DNA of 64,000 nucleotides from Clostridiales bacterium (GTDB lineage Bacteria > Bacillota > Clostridia > Christensenellales > Aristaeellaceae), in contig JAHZHZ010000004.1 in NCBI GenBank assembly GCA_019419995.1, positions 90,163 to 154,162 on the forward strand, written 5' to 3'. This document shows positions 49,572-59,425 of this stretch, in pieces (the first letter of the stretch is position 1; each line of letters begins with the position of its first letter). Position numbers and translations under genes: made by a program. The notes under the pieces are model-generated. The model ran no database searches, was not told the origin of the DNA, and saw only the letters and a program-made list of their open reading frames with translations.

Positions 49572-51674
49572 GTGAAGAATGTGGAAAACTGCAATTTGGC
49601 CTATACGCAGAACCGGGAGCTTAGCTGGCTCAAATTTAACGAACGCGTACTGGATGAAGCGGCGGACAAGCGCGTTCCGCTCATTGAACGATTTCGATTT
49701 GCTTCCATTTTTACCAGCAATCTGGATGAATTTTTCATGGTGCGCGTTGGTAGCTTATTTGATTTAAATGTGATTGCTCCCAATGACGTGGAGAATAAGA
49801 GTGGAATGACTCCGGCCCAGCAGCTGGAAAAGATCTTTGAAGCGGTTCGCCCGCTGATCGTTCGCCGTGATCAGATCTTTAGAGAGCTTAGCTTAGAGCT
49901 CGCGGCTGCCGGCGTCAAAGAGTTGCGCTATGATCAGCTCAGCGATGGCCAAAAGGGCTTTGTACACGATTATTATAAGGCCTATATCAAGCCCATTCTA
50001 TCTCCCCAGATTATCGACCGGAACCATCCCTTTCCCCATTTGAAGAATAAGGCGCTGTATGCGGCTGCGGTGCTCAATGGCCGGGGTAAGAGCGTGCTGG
50101 GCATTGTGGGGGTTCCGGGCTCTGTGCCTGCCATATTGATGCTTCCGGGCGATCAGATCCAGTATATCCGTGTGGAGGAAATTGTATTGGCTCACCTCAA
50201 GAAGATTTTTAAAATCTACGAGGTGGAAGAAATGGCCGTTATTTCCGTTACGCGCAACGCGGATATCAGTTTGGATGAGGAAAAGTTTGATGAAGATAAT
50301 CCTGATTTCCTGAATTATATGGCCAAACTGCTCAAAAAGCGAGAGCGCTTGGGCCCGGTGCGCCTGGAACTGCAGGGGAGTGCGCCTAAGTTGGCAAAAC
50401 AGTTGGCTAGCAGCCTGAAGCTTGGGGATGCACAGGTTTACAGTTGTGCGTGTCCTCTGAAACTGAGTTATGCGTATATGCTGGAAAGCTGCGCGCCAGA
50501 AATGTATTACGATCCATATGTTCCCGTGTGGCCGGCCTATCTGGACAGAACGCGGCCCATGCGGGAACAGATCCAACAGCGGGACGTGTTGTTGTTCTAT
50601 CCCTATCAGTCCATGCAGCCCTTTCTAGATCTGCTTAAACAGAGCGCGACAGATCCTCAGGTGCTATCCATTCAAATTACCATCTACCGCCTTGCCCGCA
50701 ATTCCGCCATTGCCAAATACCTTTGTGAAGCGGCGGAGAATGGCAAGGAAGTTACGGTGATGATGGAATTGCGCGCCCGCTTTGATGAGCAGAATAATAT
50801 TGACTGGTCTAGAGAGATGGAGGAAGCGGGTTGCAGAATTGTATATGGGCCTGAAAACTGTAAATGCCATGCGAAAATCTGCCTGATTACCCGAAAGGAA
50901 AAGAATGGTTTTTCCTATATTACCCAGATCGGAACAGGCAATTACAACGAAAAGACTTCCACGCTCTACACCGATTTTTGCATGATGACGGCGGACCCAT
51001 CTATAGCTCGGGATGCGGTGACGTTTTTCCAGAATATACTCATCGGTTCCTTGTACGGGGAATATGAAAAGTTGTTTGTGGCGCCCAATGCCATGAAGAG
51101 CCGGCTGATAGAGCTCATCGACCAGCAAATTTCCAAGGGCAGTGAAGGGCGCATTATCATTAAAGCCAATTCTATCACCGAACGGGAATTGATTGACAAG
51201 CTCTCGGAGGCATCCTGCGCAGGCGTGCAGATCGACCTCATTATCCGGGGTATTTGTTGTCTGATCCCTGGCATATCGGGCTATACGGAAAACATTAAAG
51301 TGACCAGCATAGTAGGGCGTTTTCTGGAACATTCCCGCATTTACTGTTTTGGTACGGGAGAGGAATGCAAATGCTATCTTTCTTCTGCGGACATTATGAC
51401 TCGAAATCAGACGCGCCGTGTGGAAATTGCCTGCCCTGTATCCAGTGCGGAGCTGAAAAATATGATCCTGAAGTATCTGGAGCGCATACTATCCGACAAT
51501 GTCAAAGCGCGCAGACTTCAGAGTGATGGAAATTATGTGCCGGTACAGCGCCGGGACGGGGAAGAGGAACTGGATGTACAGCATTGGTATATGGAAAATC
51601 CGATACAACTTCGCTCTTCCGTGATTATTTCTCACAAATCCATTTGGGATCGCATTAAAAAAGTGTTCCAATAG
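49572..51674 (+). CDS. ppk1: Polyphosphate kinase 1
   Basis: Makes inorganic polyphosphate from ATP reversibly, 700 aa, usual length. The N-terminal domain opens NRELSWLKFNERVLDEA with SNLDEFFMVRVG. The two phospholipase-D-like catalytic domains carry the autophosphorylated His in NCKCHAKICLI and the later SRIYCFG and MTRNQTRRVE segments. The start codon is GTG at 49572, six bases after GGGGAGGAA. No ppx exopolyphosphatase adjoins. Monocistronic between its own promoter and a long hairpin. Confidence 0.96.
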   Translation: MKNVENCNLAYTQNRELSWLKFNERVLDEAADKRVPLIERFRFASIFTSNLDEFFMVRVGSLFDLNVIAPNDVENKSGMTPAQQLEKIFEAVRPLIVRRDQIFRELSLELAAAGVKELRYDQLSDGQKGFVHDYYKAYIKPILSPQIIDRNHPFPHLKNKALYAAAVLNGRGKSVLGIVGVPGSVPAILMLPGDQIQYIRVEEIVLAHLKKIFKIYEVEEMAVISVTRNADISLDEEKFDEDNPDFLNYMAKLLKKRERLGPVRLELQGSAPKLAKQLASSLKLGDAQVYSCACPLKLSYAYMLESCAPEMYYDPYVPVWPAYLDRTRPMREQIQQRDVLLFYPYQSMQPFLDLLKQSATDPQVLSIQITIYRLARNSAIAKYLCEAAENGKEVTVMMELRARFDEQNNIDWSREMEEAGCRIVYGPENCKCHAKICLITRKEKNGFSYITQIGTGNYNEKTSTLYTDFCMMTADPSIARDAVTFFQNILIGSLYGEYEKLFVAPNAMKSRLIELIDQQISKGSEGRIIIKANSITERELIDKLSEASCAGVQIDLIIRGICCLIPGISGYTENIKVTSIVGRFLEHSRIYCFGTGEECKCYLSSADIMTRNQTRRVEIACPVSSAELKNMILKYLERILSDNVKARRLQSDGNYVPVQRRDGEEELDVQHWYMENPIQLRSSVIISHKSIWDRIKKVFQ

Positions 51675-51709
51675 GAGAGAGGTCTGCTCAAGTTAGAAGG
51701 AAAAATCGT

Positions 51710-51766
51710 CCCCCGAAGGACGGATTGTGATACTGCAAAAACACAACCGTCTTCCGGGGGGATTTT
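51710..51766 (+). terminator. Long hairpin between convergent ppk1 and polC
   Basis: Stem of about 19-20 pairs with a small mismatch (51710-51729 with 51742-51761), a loop of about 12 bases and ATTTTG after it. It probably ends ppk1 transcripts, and perhaps also polC transcripts from the other side. Confidence 0.75.
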
Positions 51767-51802
51767 GTGTACTGACTGAATTCCTGGGCGTTTAGGAGTG
51801 AT

Positions 51803-54800
51803 TCAACCGCCAAATTCAAACAGAGATACCTGACTGGTTTCGGGAAGATCATTCAGGCATCCGGCCTGTCGGAGCATTTCCACCGTAGATTTGGAGATCT
51901 TTCTGCGCAGCATATCGTCCTGAGAAATAAAGGGACCGGCCTTGCGAGCTTCTACAAAGGCGATGGCGGCACTGGTGCCTACGCCTGGCAGGGAGTTTAT
52001 GGGTGGCAGGATGCGTCCATCTTCCGGGTCGATGATGAAATCTGCGGCATCAGAGCGGTAGATGTCGATGGGCTTGAGATGTACGCCCCGAAGATTCATT
52101 TCAATCAGAATCTCCAGCACCGTGGCCTCATCTTCCTTGGTGGCGGTCAGTTCGCTCTTATCCAGGGCTTTGATGGCTTCGATCATTTCTCTGAGCTGAT
52201 CTACGTTGTCAGTGGTCATGCGCGATGCGTCAAAACTCTCAGCGTTGCGGTGCAAATAGCAGCAATAGTATGCTGTGGGCTCATAGATCTTGAAATAAGC
52301 GATGCGCAGAGCCATGGTTACGTAGGCAACCGCGTGGGCGCGGGGGAACATGTATTTGATTTTTTTGCAGCTGTCAATGTACCATGGAGGCGCATCCACA
52401 GCTTGAATGGCCTGTTCCATTTCGGGTTTAAGCCCCTTGCCCTTGCGCACGGACTCCATCGTTTTAAAGGCGATTTCACTGTCGACGCCCAGAGCGATCA
52501 GCGCGTTCATAATATCATCGCGGGTACAGATGCACTCCTTGAGGGGAACGCCAGCCTTCACCAGTTCGGATGCGTTTCCCAGCCATACGTCGGTTCCATG
52601 GGATAGACCGGAGATGCGGATTAACTCCTCCATGGAGGTGGGGCGAGTTTCTTCCAGCAATCCACGCACAAACTTTGTTCCAAATTCTGGAACTCCCAGG
52701 GTACCCGTCTTGGATACGCCCAATTCTTCCGGGGTAATGCCCAATGCCTCCGTGCCCGAAAACAGGGAAATGATTTTTCCAAAGACCTCAGGATCGTTCA
52801 GAGGAACCTTTTGTGGCGGGATGCCCGTCAAATCCTGCAATTTGCGCAGCATAGTGGGGTCATCATGCCCCAATACGTCCAGTTTAACCAGCACATCGTG
52901 CATCGAACTGAAGTCGAAATGGGTGGTGATGGTGTCCGAGGACATATCGTCCGCAGGATGCTGGATGGGCGTAAACTGATAGATGGAATACTCCTTGGGA
53001 AGTACGACCATGCCGGCAGGATGCTGACCGGTGGTACGCTTGACTCCGGTAATACCACTAGCCAGACGGAGTTTTTCTGCGTTACTCAGTTGCAAGCCCC
53101 GTTCCTCGGCGTATTTGAGCACATATCCAAAGGCAGTCTTTTCAGCCACGGTGCCAATTGTTCCCGCTCGGAAACAAAATTCGGCGCCGAAGAGTTCTTT
53201 GATGTAATTGTGTGCCCGAGGCTGATATTCTCCGGAGAAGTTGAGATCAATATCGGGCACTTTGTTGCCCTTGAAGCCCAGGAAGACCTCGAAGGGAATG
53301 TTAAAGCCGTCTCTGCCCATGTCTGTACCGCACACGGGGCAAGCCTTGGGCGGCAGGTCGATGCCGCAGGCGTATCCCGCCGGTATATCAAACTCGTAGT
53401 GCTTACACTTGGGACAGATGTAGTGGGCGGGCAAAGAGTTTACTTCGGTGATTCCCGATAAAAACGCCACCAGAGAGGAACCTACTGATCCACGGCTGCC
53501 CACGATGTAACCGTCTGAGAGGGATTTGGCCACCAATTTGACGGCGATCATGTACAGGGTGGAGAAGCCGTAGCCAATGATGGCACCCAATTCTTTATCA
53601 ATGCGCTTCTGGACGATGTCCGGCAGGATTTCGCCATAAATTTCCTTGGCCTTGCTGACGGTTAGTTCGCGCAGTTCATGTTCTGCCTCAGGCCAGTAAG
53701 GCTGAAAGGTTTCCTTCCCTTCGGGATGTGGGAGGAAGACATGCAATTCGCCTACCTGGTCTGCAATGGCGTTGGGAGCTTCCACTACGACTCTGTGGGC
53801 AATATCCGCTCCCAGATAGGCAAATTCTTCCAACATATCGTCTGTAGTGCGGAAATATAGGGGAGGCTGATTGTCTGCATCTTCAAATCCCTTGGAAGCC
53901 ATGAGAATGGCGCGGAATATGCCGTCCGTAGGATTCATGAAATGTACGTCGCCGGTGGCGCACACGGGTTTGCCCATCGCTTCCCCCAGGCGCACGATCT
54001 TTCGGTTCAGGTTCCGCAGAGCTTCATCGTCGGGAACGCTTCCTTCGCGCTTGAGAAATTCGTTGTTCCCAATGGGTTGAATCTCCAGATAATCATAAAA
54101 TGAGGCAATTTTTCGCAGTGCCTTTTCGTCCCGACCTTCCAATACTGCACGGAACAATTCACCCGCTTCACATGCGCTGCCCACGATGAGTCCCTCGCGG
54201 TATTTGCGGATCAGGCTGCGGGGAATGCGTGGCGTGCGGTGAAAATAATTCAAATGGCCTTCGCTCACCAGCCGATAGAGGTTTTCCATACCCTTCTGTG
54301 TGGCGGCTAGCAGGATGATGTGATAGGCATGCTTGCCGGCGTCTGTTTGATAGCAGCCGTTGAGTTCGGAGAGCAAAGCGATCTTCTTCTGCGCTCGTAC
54401 TTCACTGAGCACCCGAATCAATACCAGTCCTGTGGCACGAGCGTCATGCACAGCTCGGTGGGCATTGGCCAGGGAGACTCCCAACTGTTTGCACACATTG
54501 CCCAGCTTGTGGTTTTTAAAATGGGGATATTGATTGCGTACCAGGGCAAGGGTATCAAGTATGGGGTATTCAAAGGGAAGTCCAGCCTCCAAAAAGGCCC
54601 GGCGGAAAAAGGCAGTATCAAAGGATGCATTGTGGGCCACCAGTACAGCGCCCTGACAGAACTGGGCAAAATCGCCCAAAACGTCCGTCAGGCGGGGCTT
54701 TCCCCGCAACATGGCCGTAGTAATGCCGGTGATTTCTACCACGCGATCCGGTACGGCGCATCCAGGATCAATCAATTGGGAAAATTCAGCCACTTCCACG

Positions 54801-56134
54801 CCGTTTTCGATACGGACGGCCCCGATTTCGATGATCTGATCCGCGTGAGGATTCAGGCCGGTGGTTTCCACATCCAGCACCACATATGTGGCGTCATCCA
54901 GAGAAATGCCGGCACCACCTTCGACGATGTTTGCCGCATCGTCAATGAGATATCCCTCACAGCCAGGAATAAGTTTGATTCCAGCCTTCTTGGCGGCGCC
55001 AAAGGCTTCTGGGAAGGCCTGAACGACGCCGTGATCAGTGATGGCAATGGCCTTGTGTCCCCATTTAGCAGCTTGTTTGATCAGCGCCGAAGGGCTGGCA
55101 CAGGCATCCATGGTGCTGAACGAGGTATGTAGATGTAGTTCCACCCGCTTTTCCGTAGCGGTATCCTTGCGCACCGGTTTTTCAGCGGGCATGATATCCG
55201 AAACCATCAGCACCATTTCATGCTTAAAGTCGTCGTAGCGATAATTTCCCCGGGCGACGATCCAGTTTCCATCTTTGACTCCGGCACATAGAGCATCTGT
55301 CTGGGCCTGAATGCTTCGATTGTCCTCTGAGCCGCGCCGTCCACCCAGGAAGAGTTTGCAATCAATGGAAGAGGTATTGTCCGACAGAGAAAAGGAAATG
55401 ATTTTCGTCTGGCCGTTTTTGACTTCCCGCATTTCAAAGGCGCTTACCTCGCCGCGAACGCAGACCCGGCCCGAATCCTCGGCAACATTGCGCATTTCCA
55501 CAATGGGATCATGAAAGGACTTTCCAAAGAGGGCATCTGAGGAGACGGGAGATTTTCGCTTTTCGGGTTCCAGACATTTGGCCGTGTCCAGAGCCATCAT
55601 CTGGGCTTCTCGGGCACGGGCATCGTTGATTTCCTGAATGCGGCGCTCGTCATCTCCGGTCACTCGAATGGAGACGGAGGTATGCAGATCAAATAGTCGC
55701 CGTAGGTATCCTTCCAACAGCTGATCCACCTTTTGAAGGCGCAGGTATTGTGCTCCTTCTCCACTGGAAACATTCAAGATCAGCTGGTTCTCCTCCAGCT
55801 TCCATGCGCCTGTCTGCCAATCCAGAAAGTGTACGGCGCCCGGACGCTCGTGAGCCAACAGCTCCTTTAACAGATCTGAGGCGCAACTGATGTTTGAGCG
55901 TACAGCTTCTTTCAGGGCGGGATAGCGCAATTCCACGTCCACCTTTACCGCAGGGAACGCGGATTCCATGGATTTTTGCAGGCGCTTGCGGTCCAGACGG
56001 GTGAGCAGGCGGCTTGCTGAAAGTTCGATGCGCATGCCACCCGTCTTTTTAGAAATGCAAACTCTGGAAAGGGCGAGACAGTCCGCTAGTTCCGGACTGT
56101 CTCGCACAACCAGTTCCCTCCACAATTCAGACAT
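51803..56134 (-). CDS. polC: DNA polymerase III PolC-type
   Basis: Leading-strand replicative polymerase of low-GC Gram-positives, 1443 aa (Bacillus about 1437). In order: N-terminal and OB domains (about 1-325), PHP domain (ELHLHTSFSTMDA, AITDHG), split by an inserted DnaQ-type 3'-5' exonuclease (VVLDVETTGLNPHADQIIE; HNASFDTAFF; HRAVHDA), then the polymerase core with GSRGSVGSSLVAF, the Cys zinc module (CPKC...CPVC) and the palm Asp pair in PDIDLNFSGEYQ. Helix-hairpin-helix and tau-binding parts follow. GGAGG precedes the ATG. Last gene of the rpsB-to-polC cluster. Confidence 0.98.
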   Translation of the reverse strand: MSELWRELVVRDSPELADCLALSRVCISKKTGGMRIELSASRLLTRLDRKRLQKSMESAFPAVKVDVELRYPALKEAVRSNISCASDLLKELLAHERPGAVHFLDWQTGAWKLEENQLILNVSSGEGAQYLRLQKVDQLLEGYLRRLFDLHTSVSIRVTGDDERRIQEINDARAREAQMMALDTAKCLEPEKRKSPVSSDALFGKSFHDPIVEMRNVAEDSGRVCVRGEVSAFEMREVKNGQTKIISFSLSDNTSSIDCKLFLGGRRGSEDNRSIQAQTDALCAGVKDGNWIVARGNYRYDDFKHEMVLMVSDIMPAEKPVRKDTATEKRVELHLHTSFSTMDACASPSALIKQAAKWGHKAIAITDHGVVQAFPEAFGAAKKAGIKLIPGCEGYLIDDAANIVEGGAGISLDDATYVVLDVETTGLNPHADQIIEIGAVRIENGVEVAEFSQLIDPGCAVPDRVVEITGITTAMLRGKPRLTDVLGDFAQFCQGAVLVAHNASFDTAFFRRAFLEAGLPFEYPILDTLALVRNQYPHFKNHKLGNVCKQLGVSLANAHRAVHDARATGLVLIRVLSEVRAQKKIALLSELNGCYQTDAGKHAYHIILLAATQKGMENLYRLVSEGHLNYFHRTPRIPRSLIRKYREGLIVGSACEAGELFRAVLEGRDEKALRKIASFYDYLEIQPIGNNEFLKREGSVPDDEALRNLNRKIVRLGEAMGKPVCATGDVHFMNPTDGIFRAILMASKGFEDADNQPPLYFRTTDDMLEEFAYLGADIAHRVVVEAPNAIADQVGELHVFLPHPEGKETFQPYWPEAEHELRELTVSKAKEIYGEILPDIVQKRIDKELGAIIGYGFSTLYMIAVKLVAKSLSDGYIVGSRGSVGSSLVAFLSGITEVNSLPAHYICPKCKHYEFDIPAGYACGIDLPPKACPVCGTDMGRDGFNIPFEVFLGFKGNKVPDIDLNFSGEYQPRAHNYIKELFGAEFCFRAGTIGTVAEKTAFGYVLKYAEERGLQLSNAEKLRLASGITGVKRTTGQHPAGMVVLPKEYSIYQFTPIQHPADDMSSDTITTHFDFSSMHDVLVKLDVLGHDDPTMLRKLQDLTGIPPQKVPLNDPEVFGKIISLFSGTEALGITPEELGVSKTGTLGVPEFGTKFVRGLLEETRPTSMEELIRISGLSHGTDVWLGNASELVKAGVPLKECICTRDDIMNALIALGVDSEIAFKTMESVRKGKGLKPEMEQAIQAVDAPPWYIDSCKKIKYMFPRAHAVAYVTMALRIAYFKIYEPTAYYCCYLHRNAESFDASRMTTDNVDQLREMIEAIKALDKSELTATKEDEATVLEILIEMNLRGVHLKPIDIYRSDAADFIIDPEDGRILPPINSLPGVGTSAAIAFVEARKAGPFISQDDMLRRKISKSTVEMLRQAGCLNDLPETSQVSLFEFGG

Positions 56135-56150
56135 GGATTTCCTCCATTAA

Positions 56151-57200
56151 TCAGTGTTCCAGCGCGTATTTGCGCACTTCCTGAATTAAAATCTTGGCCA
56201 GATCGCCCCGGACGGCGCGGGGTGGTTGATCCTTGATGATTAGTGCGCCGCCATCCTTGCCGCCAGCAATGCCCAGATCAGCCTCCTTAGCTTCTCCCGG
56301 ACCGTTGACGATGCAGCCCATGACCGCCACACGAATGTGCTTTTTAATGTCCAAAGTGGCCTCCCGGACGGCATTGGCGATACCTTCCACGTCAATGCAG
56401 GTCCGTCCACAGGTGGGGCAGGAAATGATTTCAACAAAATCATTGCGCAGACCACAGGCGCGCAATATGTTCAACCCAGCCGGAACCTCCTGTACGGGAT
56501 CACCGGAGATGGATACACGGATGGTATCTCCGATTCCCTCCATTAAAAGCGTGCCGATACCCACAGCGGATTTTACAATGCCCACATCTGCCGTACCAGA
56601 TTCCGTAACACCAATGTGCTGTGGATAATCTGTACGTTCGTGGGCCAGGCGGCAGGCGTCGATCATGGTGCGCACGTTTGTTGCCTTGAAGGACAGCACG
56701 ATATTTTCATATCCGGCGCGCTCCAACATACGGGCGTGATTCAATCCACTCTCTACCATGCCCTCAGCGGTTACACCACCATATTTTTGAAGGAGCTCTT
56801 TTTCCAGTGATCCGGAATTGACGCCGATGCGCACGGGCACGTGATGCTGCTTCAGACAGTCGGCCAGAGCGCGTACATTAGCCTCACCACCGATGTTGCC
56901 GGGATTGATGCGAACTTTGGCGATGCCGTTTTCTACTGCCGCTATGGCCAGACGGTGATCAAAGTGAATGTCTGCCACTAGGGGAACGGGGCTGGCATCC
57001 ACCAGGGAGCGCACGGCTTGGGCACAGGCCTCATCATAGACGGAGACGCGAACGATATCCGCCCCCGCTTCCGCCATGCGGCGGATCTGACCTAACGTCG
57101 CCTCCACATCTCTGGTATCGGTGTTGGTCATGGTCTGAACGCTCACGGGAGCGCCACCGCCAATAGCCACGGCGCCTGCGAACAATTTGCGCGTTTGCAT
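56151..57200 (-). CDS. ispG: (E)-4-hydroxy-3-methylbut-2-enyl-diphosphate synthase
   Basis: [4Fe-4S] enzyme of the methylerythritol phosphate isoprenoid pathway, 349 aa. The N-terminal TIM barrel opens with VQTMTNTDT; the C-terminal iron-sulfur domain has Cys ligands in ISCPTCGRTCID and the conserved NGPGEAKEAD. Dxr of the same pathway lies two genes upstream, so the cluster supplies precursors for undecaprenyl phosphate together with UppS. AAGGAG lies before the ATG; polC follows after 16 bases. It takes the place proS has in Bacillus. Confidence 0.97.
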   Translation of the reverse strand: MQTRKLFAGAVAIGGGAPVSVQTMTNTDTRDVEATLGQIRRMAEAGADIVRVSVYDEACAQAVRSLVDASPVPLVADIHFDHRLAIAAVENGIAKVRINPGNIGGEANVRALADCLKQHHVPVRIGVNSGSLEKELLQKYGGVTAEGMVESGLNHARMLERAGYENIVLSFKATNVRTMIDACRLAHERTDYPQHIGVTESGTADVGIVKSAVGIGTLLMEGIGDTIRVSISGDPVQEVPAGLNILRACGLRNDFVEIISCPTCGRTCIDVEGIANAVREATLDIKKHIRVAVMGCIVNGPGEAKEADLGIAGGKDGGALIIKDQPPRAVRGDLAKILIQEVRKYALEH

Positions 57201-57212
57201 GTGTATTTCTCC

Positions 57213-58271
57213 TTAGCCGCCGGAAAATAGGCGGATAATGTCCTGATAGGTGATAAAGACAAACAGAACCAGCAGTAGCCCCAGGCCGATGGCATGTACC
57301 ATGCCCTCCTTCTCAGGGGGAACAGGCTTGCGGCGAATTGCCTCCACCAGCAAAAATACCAGTCGCCCGCCGTCCAGACCAGGCAGGGGCAGCAGATTCA
57401 TCAGGCCGATGTTCAGTGACAGGAAGAAAATCAGATTGACCACTGCATAGAGTCGATCGCTGGCAATCTGGTCGCTGACAAAGCTGATAATACCCACTGG
57501 CCCCATCATATCTTCGGCGCCTGTGCCATGGAAGACCAGATTTTTGAGCGCTTTGAACAACTCACGGGTAAATTCCACCATGTATCCTGCGCTGCGGCCC
57601 AGGGCTTCACCGAAGGTATAGGTGCGGCCTCCAAACGCCACACCCAGCTGAGGGGTGGCTTCCTGCGTTTCCTCATTGATGGTCAATTGAGGGGTCAGGC
57701 TAAAATCATAAGTTTTGCCATCCCTGTCGATGGTGAATGCGATGGCCTGCTCATCGCCTGCCTCGGCGATTGCTTTGCGAACCGTTTCCACACCTGCGCC
57801 GTCGTAGCTTACTTCCTGTCCATTTACCGCCGTTACAATATCTCCAACTTCAATTCCACTTTCCACGGCGGGAGTATTTTCAAAGACATAGGTGATTCGG
57901 GGTTGAAGCTCGGCGAGAATAAAATTGCTCAGCAGAATGGCACAGAAGAAAAACGCCAACACAAAATTCATCACGGGCCCGGCCGCCACCGTGAGAAAGC
58001 GCTTCCATACAGGCTGATTGTTCATGGCATTGGAAGCGCTGTTCACTTCATCCTCTCCCACAAATGCGCAATAGCCACCCAGAGGGATTATGCGCAGGGA
58101 ATAGGCAATGCCACTCTTTTTAAAACCGAAGATTTTGGGTCCAAAACCCACGGAAAATTCTACAATACCGATGCCGCACAGGCGACCCACCAGATAGTGA
58201 CCAAATTCATGCACGGTTACAATGAAACCCAGCATGATAATAGCGATGAAGATATACAGCAGTTGGGACAT
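57213..58271 (-). CDS. rseP: Site-2 intramembrane metalloprotease RseP/RasP
   Basis: 352 aa membrane zinc protease that cleaves anti-sigma factors and remnant signal peptides within the membrane. HEFGH lies in the first helix (about residue 21), a PDZ domain at about 120-200 (ENTPAVESGIEVGD...VNGQEV) and the second catalytic motif NLLPLPGLDGG near residue 300. The ATG shares one base with the dxr stop, so translation is coupled. CGGAGG precedes it. Confidence 0.96.
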   Translation of the reverse strand: MSQLLYIFIAIIMLGFIVTVHEFGHYLVGRLCGIGIVEFSVGFGPKIFGFKKSGIAYSLRIIPLGGYCAFVGEDEVNSASNAMNNQPVWKRFLTVAAGPVMNFVLAFFFCAILLSNFILAELQPRITYVFENTPAVESGIEVGDIVTAVNGQEVSYDGAGVETVRKAIAEAGDEQAIAFTIDRDGKTYDFSLTPQLTINEETQEATPQLGVAFGGRTYTFGEALGRSAGYMVEFTRELFKALKNLVFHGTGAEDMMGPVGIISFVSDQIASDRLYAVVNLIFFLSLNIGLMNLLPLPGLDGGRLVFLLVEAIRRKPVPPEKEGMVHAIGLGLLLVLFVFITYQDIIRLFSGG

Positions 58272-59422
58272 TATAGCCTCCGAATAAAAGCATTTGCCCG
58301 TTCCCGGGCATCCGCGTCCGCCTGATAAACATCAGATATGGAGCGGATAGGGCGCTGAACGACGCCTTCCAGTGCATCCTGCAAAATCTGAGGAATGCAC
58401 CCAAAGGGAATTTCGTTGCGCAAGAAGGCGGCTACGGCGGATTCATTGGCACCATTGTACACAATGGGCATGGCTCCGCCTGATTTGAGTGCTTCAATGG
58501 CATAGGATAGCGCGGGGAAACGCTTTAAATCCGGCGCCATGAAGGTAAGTTGGGCAATTTCGGAGAAGTCCAGGCGCCGGGCCTCATAATCCAGTCGATG
58601 GGGATAGGCCATGGCATAGCCAATGGGACCGCGCATATCCGGACATCCCAGTTGAGCTAACACAGCCCCATCTTCAAATTCCACCATTGAATGAATGATG
58701 CTCTGGGGGTGCACCACTACGCGAATTTTTTCCACCGGCATGCCGAAGAGGTGGTGCGCTTCGATGACTTCCAAGCCCTTGTTCACCATGGAAGCGCAGT
58801 CCACGGTAATTTTTTTTCCCATATTCCAGGTGGGATGGCGCAGAACGTCTTCCACTCGTGCCGTCTCAATTTTTTCCATGGGCCAGTCTCGCAGCGCGCC
58901 ACCAGAGGCAGTGAGAATCAGGCTATGAACCGGATTTCCCTGGGCAGCCTGAAGGCATTGGAAGATGGCGGAATGTTCGCTGTCCACAGGCAATAAAGGT
59001 TTTGCGAGCCGACGTGCCTTTTCTGTGACCAGTTCGCCACCGGTCACCAGCGCTTCCTTGTTGGCCAGAAGAACTTGTTGACATACGTCCAGTGCTGTCC
59101 ATACGGCGTCCAATCCTGCAATACCAGTGATGGCGCACAGGGCCGCATCGGCCCCCGATGCCTTCAACGCCTGTACAGAGCAATCGGCGCCAAAGAACCA
59201 TTGACAAAAATTCAGATCTGAGGGAATCTGTTCGGGTTCCACTACCATACCCACGACGCGGGGACGGAACTCACGTACCAGCGCAAAAAGTGCCTCCGAA
59301 GAGCTGTGGGCGGTGAGACAGATGGCGCAAAAGTCCTGTGGGTGTCGGCGCACAAGATCCAGTGCCTGTGTGCCGATGGAGCCTGTGGCGCCCAGAATGG
59401 CGAGGGTCTTAGGTTTCATCAT
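58271..59422 (-). CDS. dxr: 1-deoxy-D-xylulose-5-phosphate reductoisomerase
   Basis: NADPH-dependent second step of the methylerythritol phosphate pathway, 383 aa. Rossmann motif GATGSIGTQALD at the N-terminus, LLANKEALVTGGE, the substrate and metal residues in PVDSEHSAIFQC, SASGG as TASGGALRD, and MGKKITVDCASMVNKGLE. Two adjacent ATGs can start it (59422 or 59419); the ribosome site is weak, and it begins three bases after cdsA, so coupling is likely. rseP overlaps its stop. Confidence 0.97.
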   Translation of the reverse strand: MMKPKTLAILGATGSIGTQALDLVRRHPQDFCAICLTAHSSSEALFALVREFRPRVVGMVVEPEQIPSDLNFCQWFFGADCSVQALKASGADAALCAITGIAGLDAVWTALDVCQQVLLANKEALVTGGELVTEKARRLAKPLLPVDSEHSAIFQCLQAAQGNPVHSLILTASGGALRDWPMEKIETARVEDVLRHPTWNMGKKITVDCASMVNKGLEVIEAHHLFGMPVEKIRVVVHPQSIIHSMVEFEDGAVLAQLGCPDMRGPIGYAMAYPHRLDYEARRLDFSEIAQLTFMAPDLKRFPALSYAIEALKSGGAMPIVYNGANESAVAAFLRNEIPFGCIPQILQDALEGVVQRPIRSISDVYQADADARERANAFIRRL

Positions 59423-59425
59423 TTC

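Noticed and set aside
54320..55132. 270-codon plus-strand frame inside polC
   Set aside because: Mirror of the PolC exonuclease and PHP coding sequence; no ribosome site.
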